Shown here: positions 51,756 through 63,087 of the stretch, piece after piece
How positions within the stretch are numbered: the first letter of the stretch is position 1
How the letters are laid out: each line of letters starts with the position of its first letter
Source: Ypsolopha sequella
Lineage: Eukaryota > Arthropoda > Insecta > Lepidoptera > Ypsolophidae
Assembly (NCBI GenBank): GCA_934047225.1
Contig: OW203984.1
Location: 8,627,201 to 8,691,200 of the forward strand
Length of the DNA stretch: 64,000 nt
Direction of reading: 5' to 3'
The notes under the pieces: generated by a model
What the model was told of the DNA's origin: nothing
The model's database searches: none
What the model saw: the letters and a program-made list of their open reading frames with translations, nothing else
Program-made: the position numbers and the translations under genes

Positions 51756-53065
51756 CTGAAAGAAAAGATATAATAATAATCATAATCGTTTATTTGTAAA
51801 CATAGATAATTACATAAGTAGGTGACAATAACAAGTAGGTACTTCAGGATGCACTATGTTTTACTCGAGAAGCATACAGATATAGTTCCTTAAAAAACGT
51901 TATAAAATATCCAAACAAACAAAAGCCACAAAATTATAATAATAAAATAATACACAGTAAAATAACAAAGCACAAAATAAAAATTTACAAAAAATAAAAC
52001 ACTTTAAAAATGGAAGAAATATCAGCAAATGTCAATTATATCTATAGTATAGTGGAGACCACATCAAGCTATACACTTGCAGTACGACATTATCCCTTCA
52101 GAGAAGAATATAAGATAGGTACAAAGTCCAATGTGTCTTACTTGATGCGGTCTCCACTGTACACTCTAATAAATGCAAAAAATATAAAATCCATTTTAAT
52201 TATTATTACATGTCAACAAATTCCGAAAGTTTATAATAGCATTTATCAACACCACTTATTTGCAGCGGAGCCTCAGTCCCAATTTAGAGACCCAGGTTCA
52301 AATCAAATGTATGTTCGTTTGTATATTTCCGTGCTCAAGGGAACACAAACACATTTTAGGCCCTGGCGGGTGAACTGAAGACGAGCAGGGTACAGACAGA
52401 CCACAGAAATAAGCATAATATGTCTGTGGTACAGTCATTTGTTGACAGCTCTCGCTGGAGTACACGCGGGTACGCTGATTTTTATTACATACAAGAGGAC
52501 GCCCGCGACATCGTGCACGTGAATTTGTTGTATCTTTTGGGAACGCATTTTCGTTTTACCCTAAAGGGGTATATAGACATCAGAAAAAAAATTAACAGAA
52601 AGCGGCGTAGTGTGGGAAGTTAGCGCACGAATTTCATCGGTTCACCAAATATGCGATTTTTTGTAATTTTTGAAGATGTTTGCTGATATCTATGTGTCAC
52701 AGGCAAATAGTAAAATACCGCCGTTTACAAACGGCGTCGTCAGTTTCTAAACGCTCACCATAAGAGTTCAGCATTTTATAATTTGCCTCGGCATATAGTA
52801 ATTATGTTAGGAGTATTGAGGGTCGCCTCGCCCTGCTCCGTTTCGCTCGGCTCCCAAGGCTTCGCTCCGCTCGTCGTCGCACCTATTTTTCACTTTCTGG
52901 TGAGACTTTCGATTTCGGCCTTTTAGAAAATGACGAAGTCATTTTACAAACGACGGGCATTTTTCATTTGGCAAATTGCAAAACAGCGAGCGTTTAGAAA
53001 CTACCGACGCCGTTTCTAAACGGCGGAATTTATCTATTTGCCTGCCACATATACATAATACCCAC
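51756..53065. other. Intron with inverted-repeat elements
   Basis: An imperfect inverted pair lies at about 52052-52162 (gtggagaccacatcaag / cttgatgcggtctccac). A larger element at 52693-53048 is listed separately. The 122-codon plus frame at 52010-52378 has no motifs and spans repeat sequence. Confidence 0.6.
52693..53048. repeat. Inverted-repeat element abutting a splice donor
   Basis: The left end gtgtcacaggcaaatagtaa...ccgccgtttacaaacggcg and the inverted right end share about 60 bp, including 'agtttctaaacgctc'. The loop has the 'cgctcggctccc' GC repeat. It ends 17 bp from the donor of the exon at 53066. Confidence 0.75.
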
Positions 53066-53252
53066 GTGTGTTGTCCCCCTGAAACTTGCAGAAGCCGTCG
53101 GCAGTGCAGAGGAACCCGCCGCATCGGCCCGGCCGGCCGTGCGCACTGTACCACAACCCGCTGCTCGGCCACTTGCCGTTCTCCGCGCACATATGGCGGA
53201 TGCTGTGTATGAGAAGCGAGCGCGCGAGGTGGCTGTTCCGCATCATTAGCAC
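53066..53252 (-). CDS. Host gene, exon 1 of those visible (internal)
   Basis: 187 bp, phase 0 in and 1 out. The acceptor is atatatgttccag and the donor gtgggt (weak). It encodes V-L-M-M-R-N-S-H-L-A-R-S-L-L-I-H-S-I-R-H, then a Gly/Cys-rich part (W-Y-S-A-H-G-R-P-G-R-C-G-G-F-L-C). It is an internal exon, so the gene continues upstream, to higher coordinates. I do not recognise the family. A very large scaffold or ubiquitin-ligase type protein is only a guess. Confidence 0.8.
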
Positions 53253-53280
53253 CTGGAACATATATTAGATATGTAATGAG

Positions 53281-53436
53281 GTCGATTCGGCGCAACACAA
53301 CTTTAACTTATTTGACAGGACTAACCTTATTTTGAGCATCCTGGTTTTGTCTTTTCTATACAGAAAGAAAAAGACAGAATGCTTAAATTCAGTTTAGTCC
53401 TGTCAAATAAGTTAAATCATGTCATACCGAATCGAC
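53281..53436. repeat. MITE of the 'cgcaacaca' family, 156 bp
   Basis: gtcgattcggcgcaacacaa and the inverse ending accgaatcgac, with 'aacttatttgacaggacta' in both arms. It lies 29 bp upstream of the exon acceptor at 53252, on the other side from the 52693 element. Confidence 0.85.
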
Positions 53437-53831
53437 TCCATTATGTGACTAAAATTAGGGTGATTGTCCATCATAACAAAATAGACATAACAGCAAATCT
53501 CATATATTTTAGGGTGTTGCACGCACCGACGACTGAACACTCTTAAAATGACCGAAACGTCGAGATTTTCTCGTAAAAATCAAAGTGTGCCTTAGATATG
53601 CTTGGTAATTCGACCTATTCTTTGAAAGGGGTTATACTAGCGATCATTTCCAACGAATTAAGTCCTATCAACTAGGTGTTGAAAATGAATGGTCTCCGAG
53701 TTACGAAGGTTTTTATATTATTTTTCAAACTTTCAGACTAATAACCAAAAATAAATAATTTAAAAATAACTATTCCTCTCTCAGCATTTATCATGATATA
53801 TATATATATATATATAAAAAGAGAAGTCCTG
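53437..53831. other. Intron or flank, no exon seen; repeat scrap
   Basis: The part 53600-53690 ('aattcgacctattctttgaa' to 'caactaggtg') recurs inverted at about 63545-63635. A (ta)n tract lies at about 53797-53815. Confidence 0.45.
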
Positions 53832-54755
53832 ACTGACTCACTCATTCACTGACTCATCAACGCACAGCCCAAACCCTTGGACCTAGAAAGCTGAAATTTT
53901 GCACAGAGCTTTCCTTTGTAAGGTAGACTAGGAATAAGAAAGGATTTTTCGAAATTCTACCTCTAAAGGGGTGAAACGGGGGTCCAGAGTTTGTATGGGG
54001 AAACAAGATTACCTAGTTAGACTATTTTATTCGAGACTTGACAGGAGTACTCCTATCTATAAATGACTGACTCACTCATTCACTGACTCATCAACGCACA
54101 GCCCAAACCCTTGGACCTAGAAAGCTGAAATTTTGCACAGAGCTTTCCTTTGTAAGGTAGACTAGGAATAAGAACGGATTTTTCGAAATTATACCTCTAA
54201 ATTGTTGAAACGGGGGTCCAGAGTTTGTATGGGGAAACAAGATTAGTTAGACTATTTTATTCGAGACTTGACAGGAGTACTCCTATCTATAAATGACTGA
54301 CTCACTCATTCACTGACTCATCAACGCACAGCCCAAACCCTTGGACCTAGAAAGCTGAAATTTTGCACAGAGCTTTCCTTTGTAAGGTAGACTAGGAATA
54401 AGAAAGCATTTTTCGAAATTCTACCTCTAAAGGGGTGAAACGGGGGTCCAGAGTTTGTATGGGGAAACAAGATTAGTTAGACTATTTTATTAGAGACTTG
54501 ACAGGAGTACTCCTATCTATAAATGGCTGACTCACTCATTCACTGACTCATCAACGCACAGCCCAAACCCTTGGACCTAGAAAGCTGAAATTTTGCACAG
54601 AGCTTTCCTTTGTAAGGTAGACTAGGAATAAGAACGGATTTTTCGAAATTATACCTCTAAAGTGTTGAAACGGGGGTCCAGAGTTTGTATGGGGAAACAA
54701 GATTAGTTAGACTATTTTATTCGAGACTTGACAGGGGTACTCCTATCTATAAATG
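53832..54755. repeat. Tandem array, four units of 230-234 bp
   Basis: Units start 'actgactcactcattcactg' at 53832, 54066, 54296 and 54526 (gctgactc in the last) and end 'ctcctatctataaatg'. They differ by only a few bases and one 4-bp indel (acct). A diverged fragment of the unit is at about 6488-6560. Confidence 0.9.
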
Positions 54756-55167
54756 AGTAAACATGTGTTTCAGTTTTTTTCATAATTCAACCCCTAAAAG
54801 GGGGAAATGGGGTGACAAAGTCTGAAAATCAACATGGGTATCGTTTGTATGTTTTATCGGGTCGCTGATTACGAAAACAACAACGATTTCTAAATCCAAC
54901 GTAGTGGGCGTGAAATACCATCATCCCCTATTGGGTTGCGATGGGGTTGAAATGTGTAAATATCAATATGGGTGTCGTTTTTATGGTTATTTTGGACGTT
55001 AATTACGAATATGCCATCGATTTTGGCATTTAATATAGTGGACATGAAAATTCTTGAAAGTATGTGTGCCAGTGCAAATCGACTGTAACAGACGGACAGA
55101 CAGACAGCCACACAAGTGATCCTATTAGGGTTCCATTTTTTTCTTTTATTTACGATTATTAGTAGAT
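54756..55167. repeat. Unclassified dispersed repeat continuing from the array
   Basis: Two half-similar segments with 'aacccctaaaaggggga' and 'cgctgattacgaaaacaac', then 'agacggacagacagacagcc' and 'ttagggttcca'. Typical of lepidopteran dispersed repeats; no coding. Confidence 0.5.
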
Positions 55168-55229
55168 TATTAGTCTCAGGGTCAGTCACTGAAAACAGCA
55201 GGAATTGATCTTAGGGGGCACTGCTTTTG
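55168..55229 (+). pseudogene. Helitron helicase scrap
   Basis: The 62-bp stretch 'gtctcagggtcagtcactga...gggcactgctttt' is identical to 63088-63145. It encodes [13 protein letters not shown], the end of a Pif1-type Helitron helicase. It breaks off after 'tttt'. Confidence 0.6.
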
Positions 55230-55460
55230 CATGCATGTAACGTAGTGAAGATGACTTTCAGATGTCTTGAAATAAACGGTGATGCCTAAGTACATAAACA
55301 CCGGATACTGCACTATGAGCGAGACAAAGCAGGGCTGCTTTTGAGTGCTTCTCCTGATGGCCTGCTGGTGAACCGACAAGTCACTGAAGTGAAATATCCA
55401 CATGGTACCATACCCTAAAAAAGTGAATGTGGAAAAGGAATCATAGTCATTACTACCAAA

Positions 55461-55760
55461 CGACCGCCTGTGGTCTAGTGTGGTTTGAGCACTCAGTCTC
55501 GGGTTCTAATCTAATCCAATCTAATCTGCCCCACACTTGTGTCTGCACATTAAGGCGTGGGCCCATTTTGTGCCTGAAGTACAGCAATAGAGCTCAACAA
55601 CCATCATGCTGGGACATACTAATCATTGGTAAGACATGGGTGTACGAGTGTGGACTACCACTTGCATTTCACAGTTTATACTCGATAACACACCTGACAC
55701 CTCTCGGGGATTCATATCGTTGTATTGCTAAATACAGAGCCAGTCGTTTTGTACATCTAG
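55461..55760 (+). repeat. tRNA-derived SINE
   Basis: Head with A-box TGGTCTAGTGTGG and B-box GGGTTCTAATC. Body with 'cattggtaagacatgggtgt', 'acgagtgtggact' and 3' 'ctcggggattcatatcg', a relative of the minus-strand copy at 39655-40013. The open frame across it is not a gene. Confidence 0.65.
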
Positions 55761-57864
55761 AAAGTACTGTAGGTAATTTAATTATTTAGAACTTATCAGA
55801 ATAGGGGTGATATATTAAGATGTATATAGAGACAAATATTAATTATTGCAAATATCGTTTCAAAATTAGATGTTTTTTATTCTTCTCATTTAGAAAAAGA
55901 TGTAAAAAGTTTATGGCAAATTGTGGCTAGATGGCGCTGCACGCCGGTACATCGCGATATCTGGGGGCACGGCAGTGCCCCCGCAAAGTCTCGCAGAAAA
56001 AACGCGGAACGGCCGTACCATCCTTTTCTCGAAGCAACTCACGGCACTTTCAACCCCCCTGTATCTTCGTTGTGGGTGAAGCTAGAAGTCTGAAATTTCA
56101 GAAACCAAGAGTACTTACTGATCCTACTTCTGACCACAAATTACAACTTTGTACCTATATTTGATTACGAAATATCTCAAGTCAAAGTTCCCTTATTTTG
56201 TCACTGACTGACTGACACATCATCAAAAGTCTAAAGGTGTTCTAGCAGGCCTACAAACTTGAAATTTTGTATGCGGTAAGTGTTAAGTGTACATTGCAAC
56301 AAAAAATATAAAAATGTTATTTGCGGTTGGTAATTTAATATTTCCATACAAAGTCTATACAAAATGTATGTTTCCAGCTGCATCTATAAATTTGTATGAC
56401 ACTAGATGACGTTGGTGGTATGCTGCTTTGCATTAAAGACGCCTAAAACGAAAAATTATACGTTAAAGTTAAAGTGCGAAAACTAAAAAATAAAACCGGT
56501 AAAGTGCGAATCTGACTCGTCCATAAAGAGATCCGTACCCATACACAATACGGGTACGGAACCCTAAAAGTAAATAACAACAATATATTATCTATAGATG
56601 CCATAGCAACATTAAGGCGACAAAAAACAAAGCGATAAAACGGTAGCGCCTGACAAACAATTCGGTACCTTTTTAGTACGGAACCCAAATTTTCATTATT
56701 TTACTTTAAAGTATTTACTACAGACTGCCCAAGTTTAAACTTTTACTTGTATGTTGTATTACCGTTCTAAAGATAGAGCCTTTGTTATAATAATCTGTTC
56801 CTTGGGTAAGGCACCCTAAAAATGGTGGTTTATAATGTTCCACATATTCACAATATTAGTCTATTTAAGAAGAAAATATCAACATTTCGTAATTAAGTCA
56901 CTAAAAAAACGGTAGCGTGCGAATCCGACTCGCGCATAAAGGGTTCCGTACCCCTACACAATACGGGTATGGAACCCTAAAAGTAAATTGCAACAACATA
57001 GATGCCATAGCACCATCAAGGCGACAAAAAACAAAGCGATAAAACGGTAGCGCCTGACAAACAATTCGGTACCTTTTTAGGAAGGAACCCTAATTTTTAT
57101 TATTTCTTATTTTACTTTAAAGTAGTCTGCCTAAATTTTCAACTTGTAGGTACTTGTATGTACGAGTATAACCGTTCTAACGATAGAGCCTTTGTTATAA
57201 TAATTTGTGCTTTGGGTAAGGAACCCTAAAACACATTTAGTCTATTTAAGAAGATAAATATCAACATTTCGTAATTAAGTCGCTATTAAACTGGCTAAGT
57301 GCAAGTCAGACTCGCTCACGAAGGGTTCCGTACTACCATCACACAATATGGGTACAAAACCCCAAATCATTATGGTAAATACCAACAATAAAGATGACAT
57401 AGCAACATCAAGGCGACAAAAAACAAGGCGCTAAAATGGTAGCGCCTGACAAACAAATCAGCACCTTTTGAATACGGAACACTAATATTTATATGCCCAA
57501 AATTGTTGTTTTATAAAGATAGAGCTGAAACAAATAACATTGAATAATTGGACCCCCCTTGGATTTCCATTTATTGAACTTTTTATGCTGTGATAGGGGC
57601 CATATTATTATTTGCCGTGATAGAGGACAATGTAACATATATTATGTGAAAATATTTACGCGCTACCTATAACGGCTGAAGCTGTAGACCCATGTGATAG
57701 ATGGATAGACAGCGGAGGATTAGTAATAGGGTCACGGAACCTAATGATAGGGAACCCTAAAAATCAAGGTAAAAGGTTATTTATCAAGTAAAGCTTTAAA
57801 TATATTAAAGGAAAAATAAAGCGGCTAATGTTGTTTTATTTGTATATGCATCCTCTATGATGTA

Positions 57865-58550
57865 AACTCCGGCCGTTCATTCGAGAGAATGGTGACGTTT
57901 GCAAATGTCAGGGGATAAAACCTTTTATTTCTCGGTGAAAGAAAGTTTGCGTCCGTGTTTCTTGAAAAGCCCGGTTGCAGGTCCATTTTATGTCTTAGTG
58001 CCAGTCAACCAAATAAAATGTAAATTTCGATAAGAAAACTACCTACTAAAATAACGAAAATTTAAAAAATAATTACATATCAAATAATTTAATACACAAA
58101 CACGGATCGCATATATATAACATTCGAGGACAAAGATAGAAGCCGAATGAAGTTATTTGTTTAATCAATAAAATGTGTCAAGTTATTTCTGTCAAATCAG
58201 CAATAATATAATAATGCCTGCAGTATGAATTCTCGACTTTTTGAATCGACATTTCAGAAAAAGGTTTATAATATCTGTGGAGTAAGGCGGTGTTGTCGTA
58301 TTATAAAACTGATACACCTTACCAAATAATAAGATCGTATATATATTCTATTCCAGGGTTTTTATTTATAAAAAAAGTTTAAATAATCATGATTTGGATT
58401 TATTTCGTCCCATTTGTTGTACCGTTGATATTTTTTTAACGTGTCTTTATTTATTTTTGTCGTGAAGAAACTCTTATTGACTTGTAGTATTTTTTCGAGA
58501 TATCGCCACACTCCATCTGTCATCATTCTCTCGAATTAACGGCAGCAGTT
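57865..58550. mobile_element. 686-bp inverted-repeat element with TA duplication
   Basis: It begins aactccggccgttcattcga and ends with the near inverse (tcgaattaacggcagcagtt), about 30 bp alike. Flanking TA lies at 57863-57864 and 58551-58552. Copy 1 of the OTU element has the empty site gatgtaggtata. A Tc1/mariner-type MITE is likely from the TA target. Confidence 0.85.
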
Positions 58551-58753
58551 TAGGTATATTGAAATGTCTATGTACTCGTGTGTCATTCAAAAAAGACCAG
58601 GTTTAGCTCATTATTCTGAGAGGTTTAGACATAATAATGTACTCTGTGGTTTAGACTGACAAGCCTGCCTTTCACTTCATGGTCAAAATAAATTTTAACC
58701 TGCCTGTTGCATCTAATTGTGGATAATAACTTACCGTAAAAATTAATATTGCA

Positions 58754-59241
58754 ATGGAACCTGAAATATTGTTCATAAATGAAAATCCTTGTCCACACCT
58801 AGTTGTCCCTATACCTGGAGATGGTTCATGTTTGTTCCATTCTTTGTCATTCTCTATGTATGGGAACATTGAGTCGTCATATGTCATTAGGTGTGCGGTA
58901 GTCGAGTATGTGGTAGCGCATTGGGATGAAATGCAACTTTATACGTGTGACGAGCGTGGAGACACATGTACTCGACAGCAATGATGAAAACTACCACCTA
59001 CGGTTCCGTATCCGAACTTATGGCAGCCACCGCTTTGTATCCATTTACGTTCGAGGTTTACGAAAATGGCCGTTTGAGAGGATCATTCGGTGGCGATCCT
59101 GGGATGCCAGTGAAACGTTTACGATTCTCTGGTAGTTTCTTAGGTGGTCATTATGAAATGCTCCTTCCCGATACTAGTTTCTCAGGAGTATGTCCTAATG
59201 ATCAGTTAAAGGGAGTGGGTTTTAAGAAAATCCGCAGCTGA
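58754..59241 (+). pseudogene. OTU-domain cysteine protease, frameshifted
   Basis: The first frame (58754-58984) starts M-E-P-E-I and carries the nucleophile motif G-D-G-S-C-L-F-H at residues 22-29, then a helix with V-I-R-C-A-V-V-E-Y-V. The second frame (58966-59241) continues Y-S-T-A-M-M-K-T-T-T-Y-G-S and ends with the histidine context G-G-H-Y-E-M-L-L-P-D. The frames are split by loss of about 19 bp near 58963 that copy 1 retains. OTU enzymes cleave ubiquitin. About 160 residues in all, near the size of a bare OTU domain. Each copy has different damage, so the ancestor was probably intact. Confidence 0.8.
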
Positions 59242-59300
59242 CGTGCAAGAAATATTACCCGAGAAAAAAAAAAGGACGACTACCTACAAAAAGAAATGAG

Positions 59301-59931
59301 ATCCCATCAAAAACATAAAATGTACAAAAATGGCAAGTCTCGCAACGCAATCCTTCCACCGTAAAAAGTTGTGAGATCTTATGTAAAGCCAAGTCTGCTA
59401 TTTTAGTTTTTATGGAAGCACCTTTTCATTTAAGTTAGTATGGGAGCACCTATTTAACAAATTTATCATTAATTGTTTCCTATTTAGTTACCTACCAACA
59501 TTAAGTGACTGTATTAATATTAGTCATCTTTATTTCCTAATAAAATATAGTGACTTTGCAATCGCAGAGCACAAATAAAGCACTGATGCGTAGAAATATC
59601 TTCTCAAATCGCTAATAATAATAATCGCTGGTATTAGGTAGCTGATATGTTGTATATGTTGCTGTGCGATTGCGAAGTCACTATATTTTATTGGAGAAAT
59701 AAAGATGACTAATATTAATACAGTCACTTAATGTTGGTAGGTAACTAAATAGGAAACAATTAATGATAAATTTGTTAAATAGGTGCTCCCATACTAACTT
59801 AAATGAAAAGGTGCTTCCATAAAAACTAAAATAGCAGACTTGGCTTTACATAAGATCTCACAACTTTTTACGGTGGAAGGATTGCGTTGCGAGACTTGCC
59901 ATTTTTGTACATTTTATGTTTTTGATGGGAT
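59301..59931. repeat. Terminal palindrome of OTU element copy 2
   Basis: 631 bp, arms of about 260 bp, matching 10125-10745 in both arms. Confidence 0.85.
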
Positions 59932-60075
59932 CGTTATTTTCCTAACGCTTGTTTAAAGTCATTGTTACTGACTAGAAAATGAAATGATGACATAGCTTAC
60001 GATACACATCTAATTTTTTGAGAGGGTTCAACTTTAGAGCCCTCGTAATGCCCAATCTGTTACCAAAAGGGGTTT
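59932..60075. other. Unassigned spacer
   Basis: Nothing recognised. Confidence 0.4.
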
Positions 60076-60641
60076 TTCCTCGAGGACCCCGATCCTTTAG
60101 GCCCCCGTCCTTTAGGACCCCGATCCTTGAGAACCCCGATAAATTTGAAAAAATGCCAATGTCGCTTAAAGTATAATCGCCAACAAAAGTGTCAAACTAA
60201 CAAAATGAATAATCAGCAGTTGCTAATAAAGTGGCTCTTATTTCAGCGCCTTTAGGTCCATAATGCAGCTTTTAAATCACGCGTACTTTTTACTTTATTT
60301 AACTGCACATTTGGCAGCGCCGGCTCTATTGTTTCATTATAACTAGTTAGTGGCCAGGTAGAATTTTTATCAATGGTTCCACTTTTCTGGGTCGTCATTA
60401 GTATTTCTAGGGATCTAAAATATGGAATAACATAAAATTATATCAGCTTAACTCTAAACTAGGTTGCATTAACCAAACTAACACATTATTTAATTAATGT
60501 ACTTTGAAGCACTTTTTGTATCGATGGTACACCAGCATGATAATAGCAAAATTAAACAAAAAAAAGATAATCAAATGTATCGGGGTTCTCAAGGACCGGG
60601 GTCCTAAAGGACGGGTGTCTCGAGGACTGGGGTCCTCAAGT
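60076..60641. mobile_element. Element with terminal repeats built of 16-bp modules
   Basis: The left arm, 60078-60140, is four units of CCTNNAGG-ACCCCGAT. The right arm, 60579-60641, is the inverse. The interior of about 440 bp is AT-rich without coding sequence. The frame at 60504-60752 is read through the right arm and is not a gene. Confidence 0.75.
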
Positions 60642-61542
60642 ATGAACCCACCAAAAGACTGCTTCTACGCTCGTCATAGCGTTTATGGAAACCTACCAGT
60701 ATTAAGAACCACAGTACTTCTGAGCTGCGGCAGAGCTGTCACAGCCTCATAATTTTAGCACAGTTAAAGATAAGGACGTGAAATTTGGCACAAAAATAGC
60801 ATTAATTTGCCCACATACATATCACGGTGTAAAAAAAATATGAAAATTTTGAAAATTCCCATAGCTTCATTCCTAAAAGATACATATGTAGTAGGTATAT
60901 AATTTATTTTAGAGTATATAGGTATACGCCATTTTAGGTCACAGGTTTCATTAATCAATATCAATCATAATCAATCAATATCAATATTATATATGGTACA
61001 TATAATCAAAGAGTAGAACCCGCTGTGTCTGAACATTGGAGAAAAGTAGTAAAAATAGAAAGCGGATGACTAAAAAAGAGTCACAAAATAAGAACACAAA
61101 TCAGTGATTTTTAGACATCTTTTCTGTCTGTCTGTTTGTTTATTTGCGCACATTCCGAAACTACTGAACGAATTTTGATGTAGTATTCACAGGTGGACTG
61201 GGCTCAATTTGGAGCAGAATATAGGCTTTATTTCATTAAAATCGAACGACGGAAAAAAAAATTATCGTCATTTATCGATTTTAGGAATTTAATTTTTTAC
61301 TGTTAGAAGTTACATAGCAAGTAATAATTTCTAGCGTTAAAGGCTTATAGACAGACGTCACGAATGAGTGCTAAAAGAAAACAAGAAAGCTTTGGTTAGA
61401 AGTATGTAACGTATCAAATTTTAGTAAACATTAGTCCTTTACGTAGTCAATTTGCAAATTGACTTACCATGGAAGGCTATGAGGCACTTCAAGCTTTCTT
61501 AGAAATTTTAAATTCCGTTCACAAATAGATCTTATAGCATAT
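60642..61542. other. No recognised gene
   Basis: AT-rich. The part around 61130-61230 ('ccgaaactactgaacgaatt') has wording usual in Helitron-related repeats. No exon found. Confidence 0.4.
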
Positions 61543-62479
61543 TGTAGCATTCGCTACAGGTAGAGCTAGTGGAAGCCTGTTTTTTCTTCATTTCCTGGTA
61601 AGTTTTGTGTACTTTTGGTTTCATTCTCTGAAAATCCCTTTTGTCCCGTTTCTAACACGTTAATTTCCTTGCCCAGATTTCGTAGGCATGTCTTGACGCT
61701 GTTGTTTTATTTCTTTACAGCGACTCTTCAGGTTTTTTAAGGGTTTTTTCCATTTCTTCCATTTTCCGCGCGCCACCTTTTCATCCTGTTTGGTTGCGTA
61801 TCTGAAGTAAGGCTGAAGGAACTGACCACGTGCGCTGGTAAAGTCCGTTTCCCAAGTTATTCCTGAAGTTGGTGTATGACAATCACGGTTTGACTGACTA
61901 CTCCGTGAGAAGACATCCAACACCTACGTCACGAAGACACCCCTATCAGGTTTTTATATCTGTAGCCTGGCATTTAATAGACCCTGAATCAATCATTTTC
62001 TTCCTTAGTGTAAAGCTGGATAACGATTGCTTTTAATACCTTAAAGTTATATTTTCTCTCGACTAGAAGTTACTAATACTTCCGCGAATTTCTAGTTTCT
62101 GGGATCCTATAAACTAGTTTTAATATTCAACTTCAAACCCATAATATCGTAAACCAATAGCGTCGTTAAAGCTCCTAAAACAAAATCCTAAAACAAGATA
62201 GATTAGGCATTTTTTTTGTGTTAATTTTCGAAGTTCCAACATACCTAATACTCTTCGATATTCTTGTGTTTTATAAAATTTTTTACTTCAGTTTTGTTAT
62301 TTTAAGCCATATCCGAAAAAATTATATAGTGTCTTTATCCTGATTTACCTTTTTTTTTTTTGGCTGTCACCAGGCTTGCCTGGTGGCAGTCCAAGTTTAG
62401 GCCAGTTCGACCAAGTTAATAAAATTACACTCGTGATTCTATGGTAGCTTACGAATAATTTTTTAAATGTAATGCTATA
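61543..62479 (+). mobile_element. TGTAGC...GCTACA repeat, copy 3 (diverged)
   Basis: It begins tgtagcattcgctacaggta and ends aatgctata. The same CACCAGG-CTTG-CCTGGTG hairpin is at about 62368. Conserved phrases include 'ggatcctataaactagt' and 'agtgtaaagctggataacga'. It is clearly older than copies 1 and 2. The minus frame 61923-61660 inside it is repeat-derived. Confidence 0.75.
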
Positions 62480-63087
62480 ATATGTATAGGAAAAAACCGG
62501 CTAAGTGCGAGTCAGACTCGCGTACCTGGGGTTCCGTATTGTGGATGATAAATGAATTTTTTTTGTGAATTTCTCAACCGCTTTATTTTTCCTGTAATCT
62601 TTACGTAAACACATATTACCATGATTTTTTTCATATTTTTAGTCCACCAGTTTTGGAGATAAAGAGGGGGGACAGGGGATTTTTTTAAATAGAAGCAATT
62701 AAATATAGCTTAACTATATATGTTTACAATCAGATTTTAAATAGGTACCTACATATAATTTGATACCCATATTTCATTTTTATAAAAAAATTTTTACTTC
62801 TTTTTTTATATTTCTGATTTGTGCTCAACTTTTTTTTAATGGCTACAGTTTTCCTGTAATAAGCCAGTTATGATAATTAATCGTCATTTTTTTAGTCTTA
62901 CCTCCAAGATCTGAATTATTATGGTTAGTTCTGTCATTTAAAAGTAGATGGCGCTGCAAGTAAATTACATCGCGCAATTATTTGATTCGAGCATAAAATT
63001 TGTGTAATGGAACTCGACTGCTTTACAACGAAAAATTATTAAATTCCTCCTAGAGGTTCTTTTTCATTTTCGCAATGATGGTTATAA
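62480..63087 (+). repeat. Dispersed 'cggctaagtgcgagtc' repeat and AT-rich flank
   Basis: 'aaaccggctaagtgcgagtc' at about 62495 followed by 'ggggttccgtatt' marks the repeat start. The rest is AT-rich and unassigned. Confidence 0.55.

Larger units (their letters stand above)
55961..59931 (+). mobile_element. OTU-protease-bearing element, copy 2
   Basis: Same ends as copy 1: ctgggggcacggcagtgccc at the left and …gatgggat at the right. 3971 bp. The difference from copy 1 is mostly explained by a 686-bp insertion here (57865-58550), a 450-bp one there, and 157 bp of OTU 5' sequence retained here. The 5' region contains the same series of 'ggtagcgcctgacaaacaa' phrases plus an extra one near 56.6 kb. 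Confidence 0.8.

Noticed and set aside
53832..54755. CRISPR-like tandem array
   Set aside because: Units of 230 bp are contiguous, without unique spacers, and the genome is eukaryotic.
55427..55789. 120-codon plus-strand frame
   Set aside because: It runs the length of a tRNA-derived SINE.
61660..61923. 87-codon basic minus-strand frame
   Set aside because: It lies inside copy 3 of the TGTAGC repeat and is not open in copies 1 and 2.
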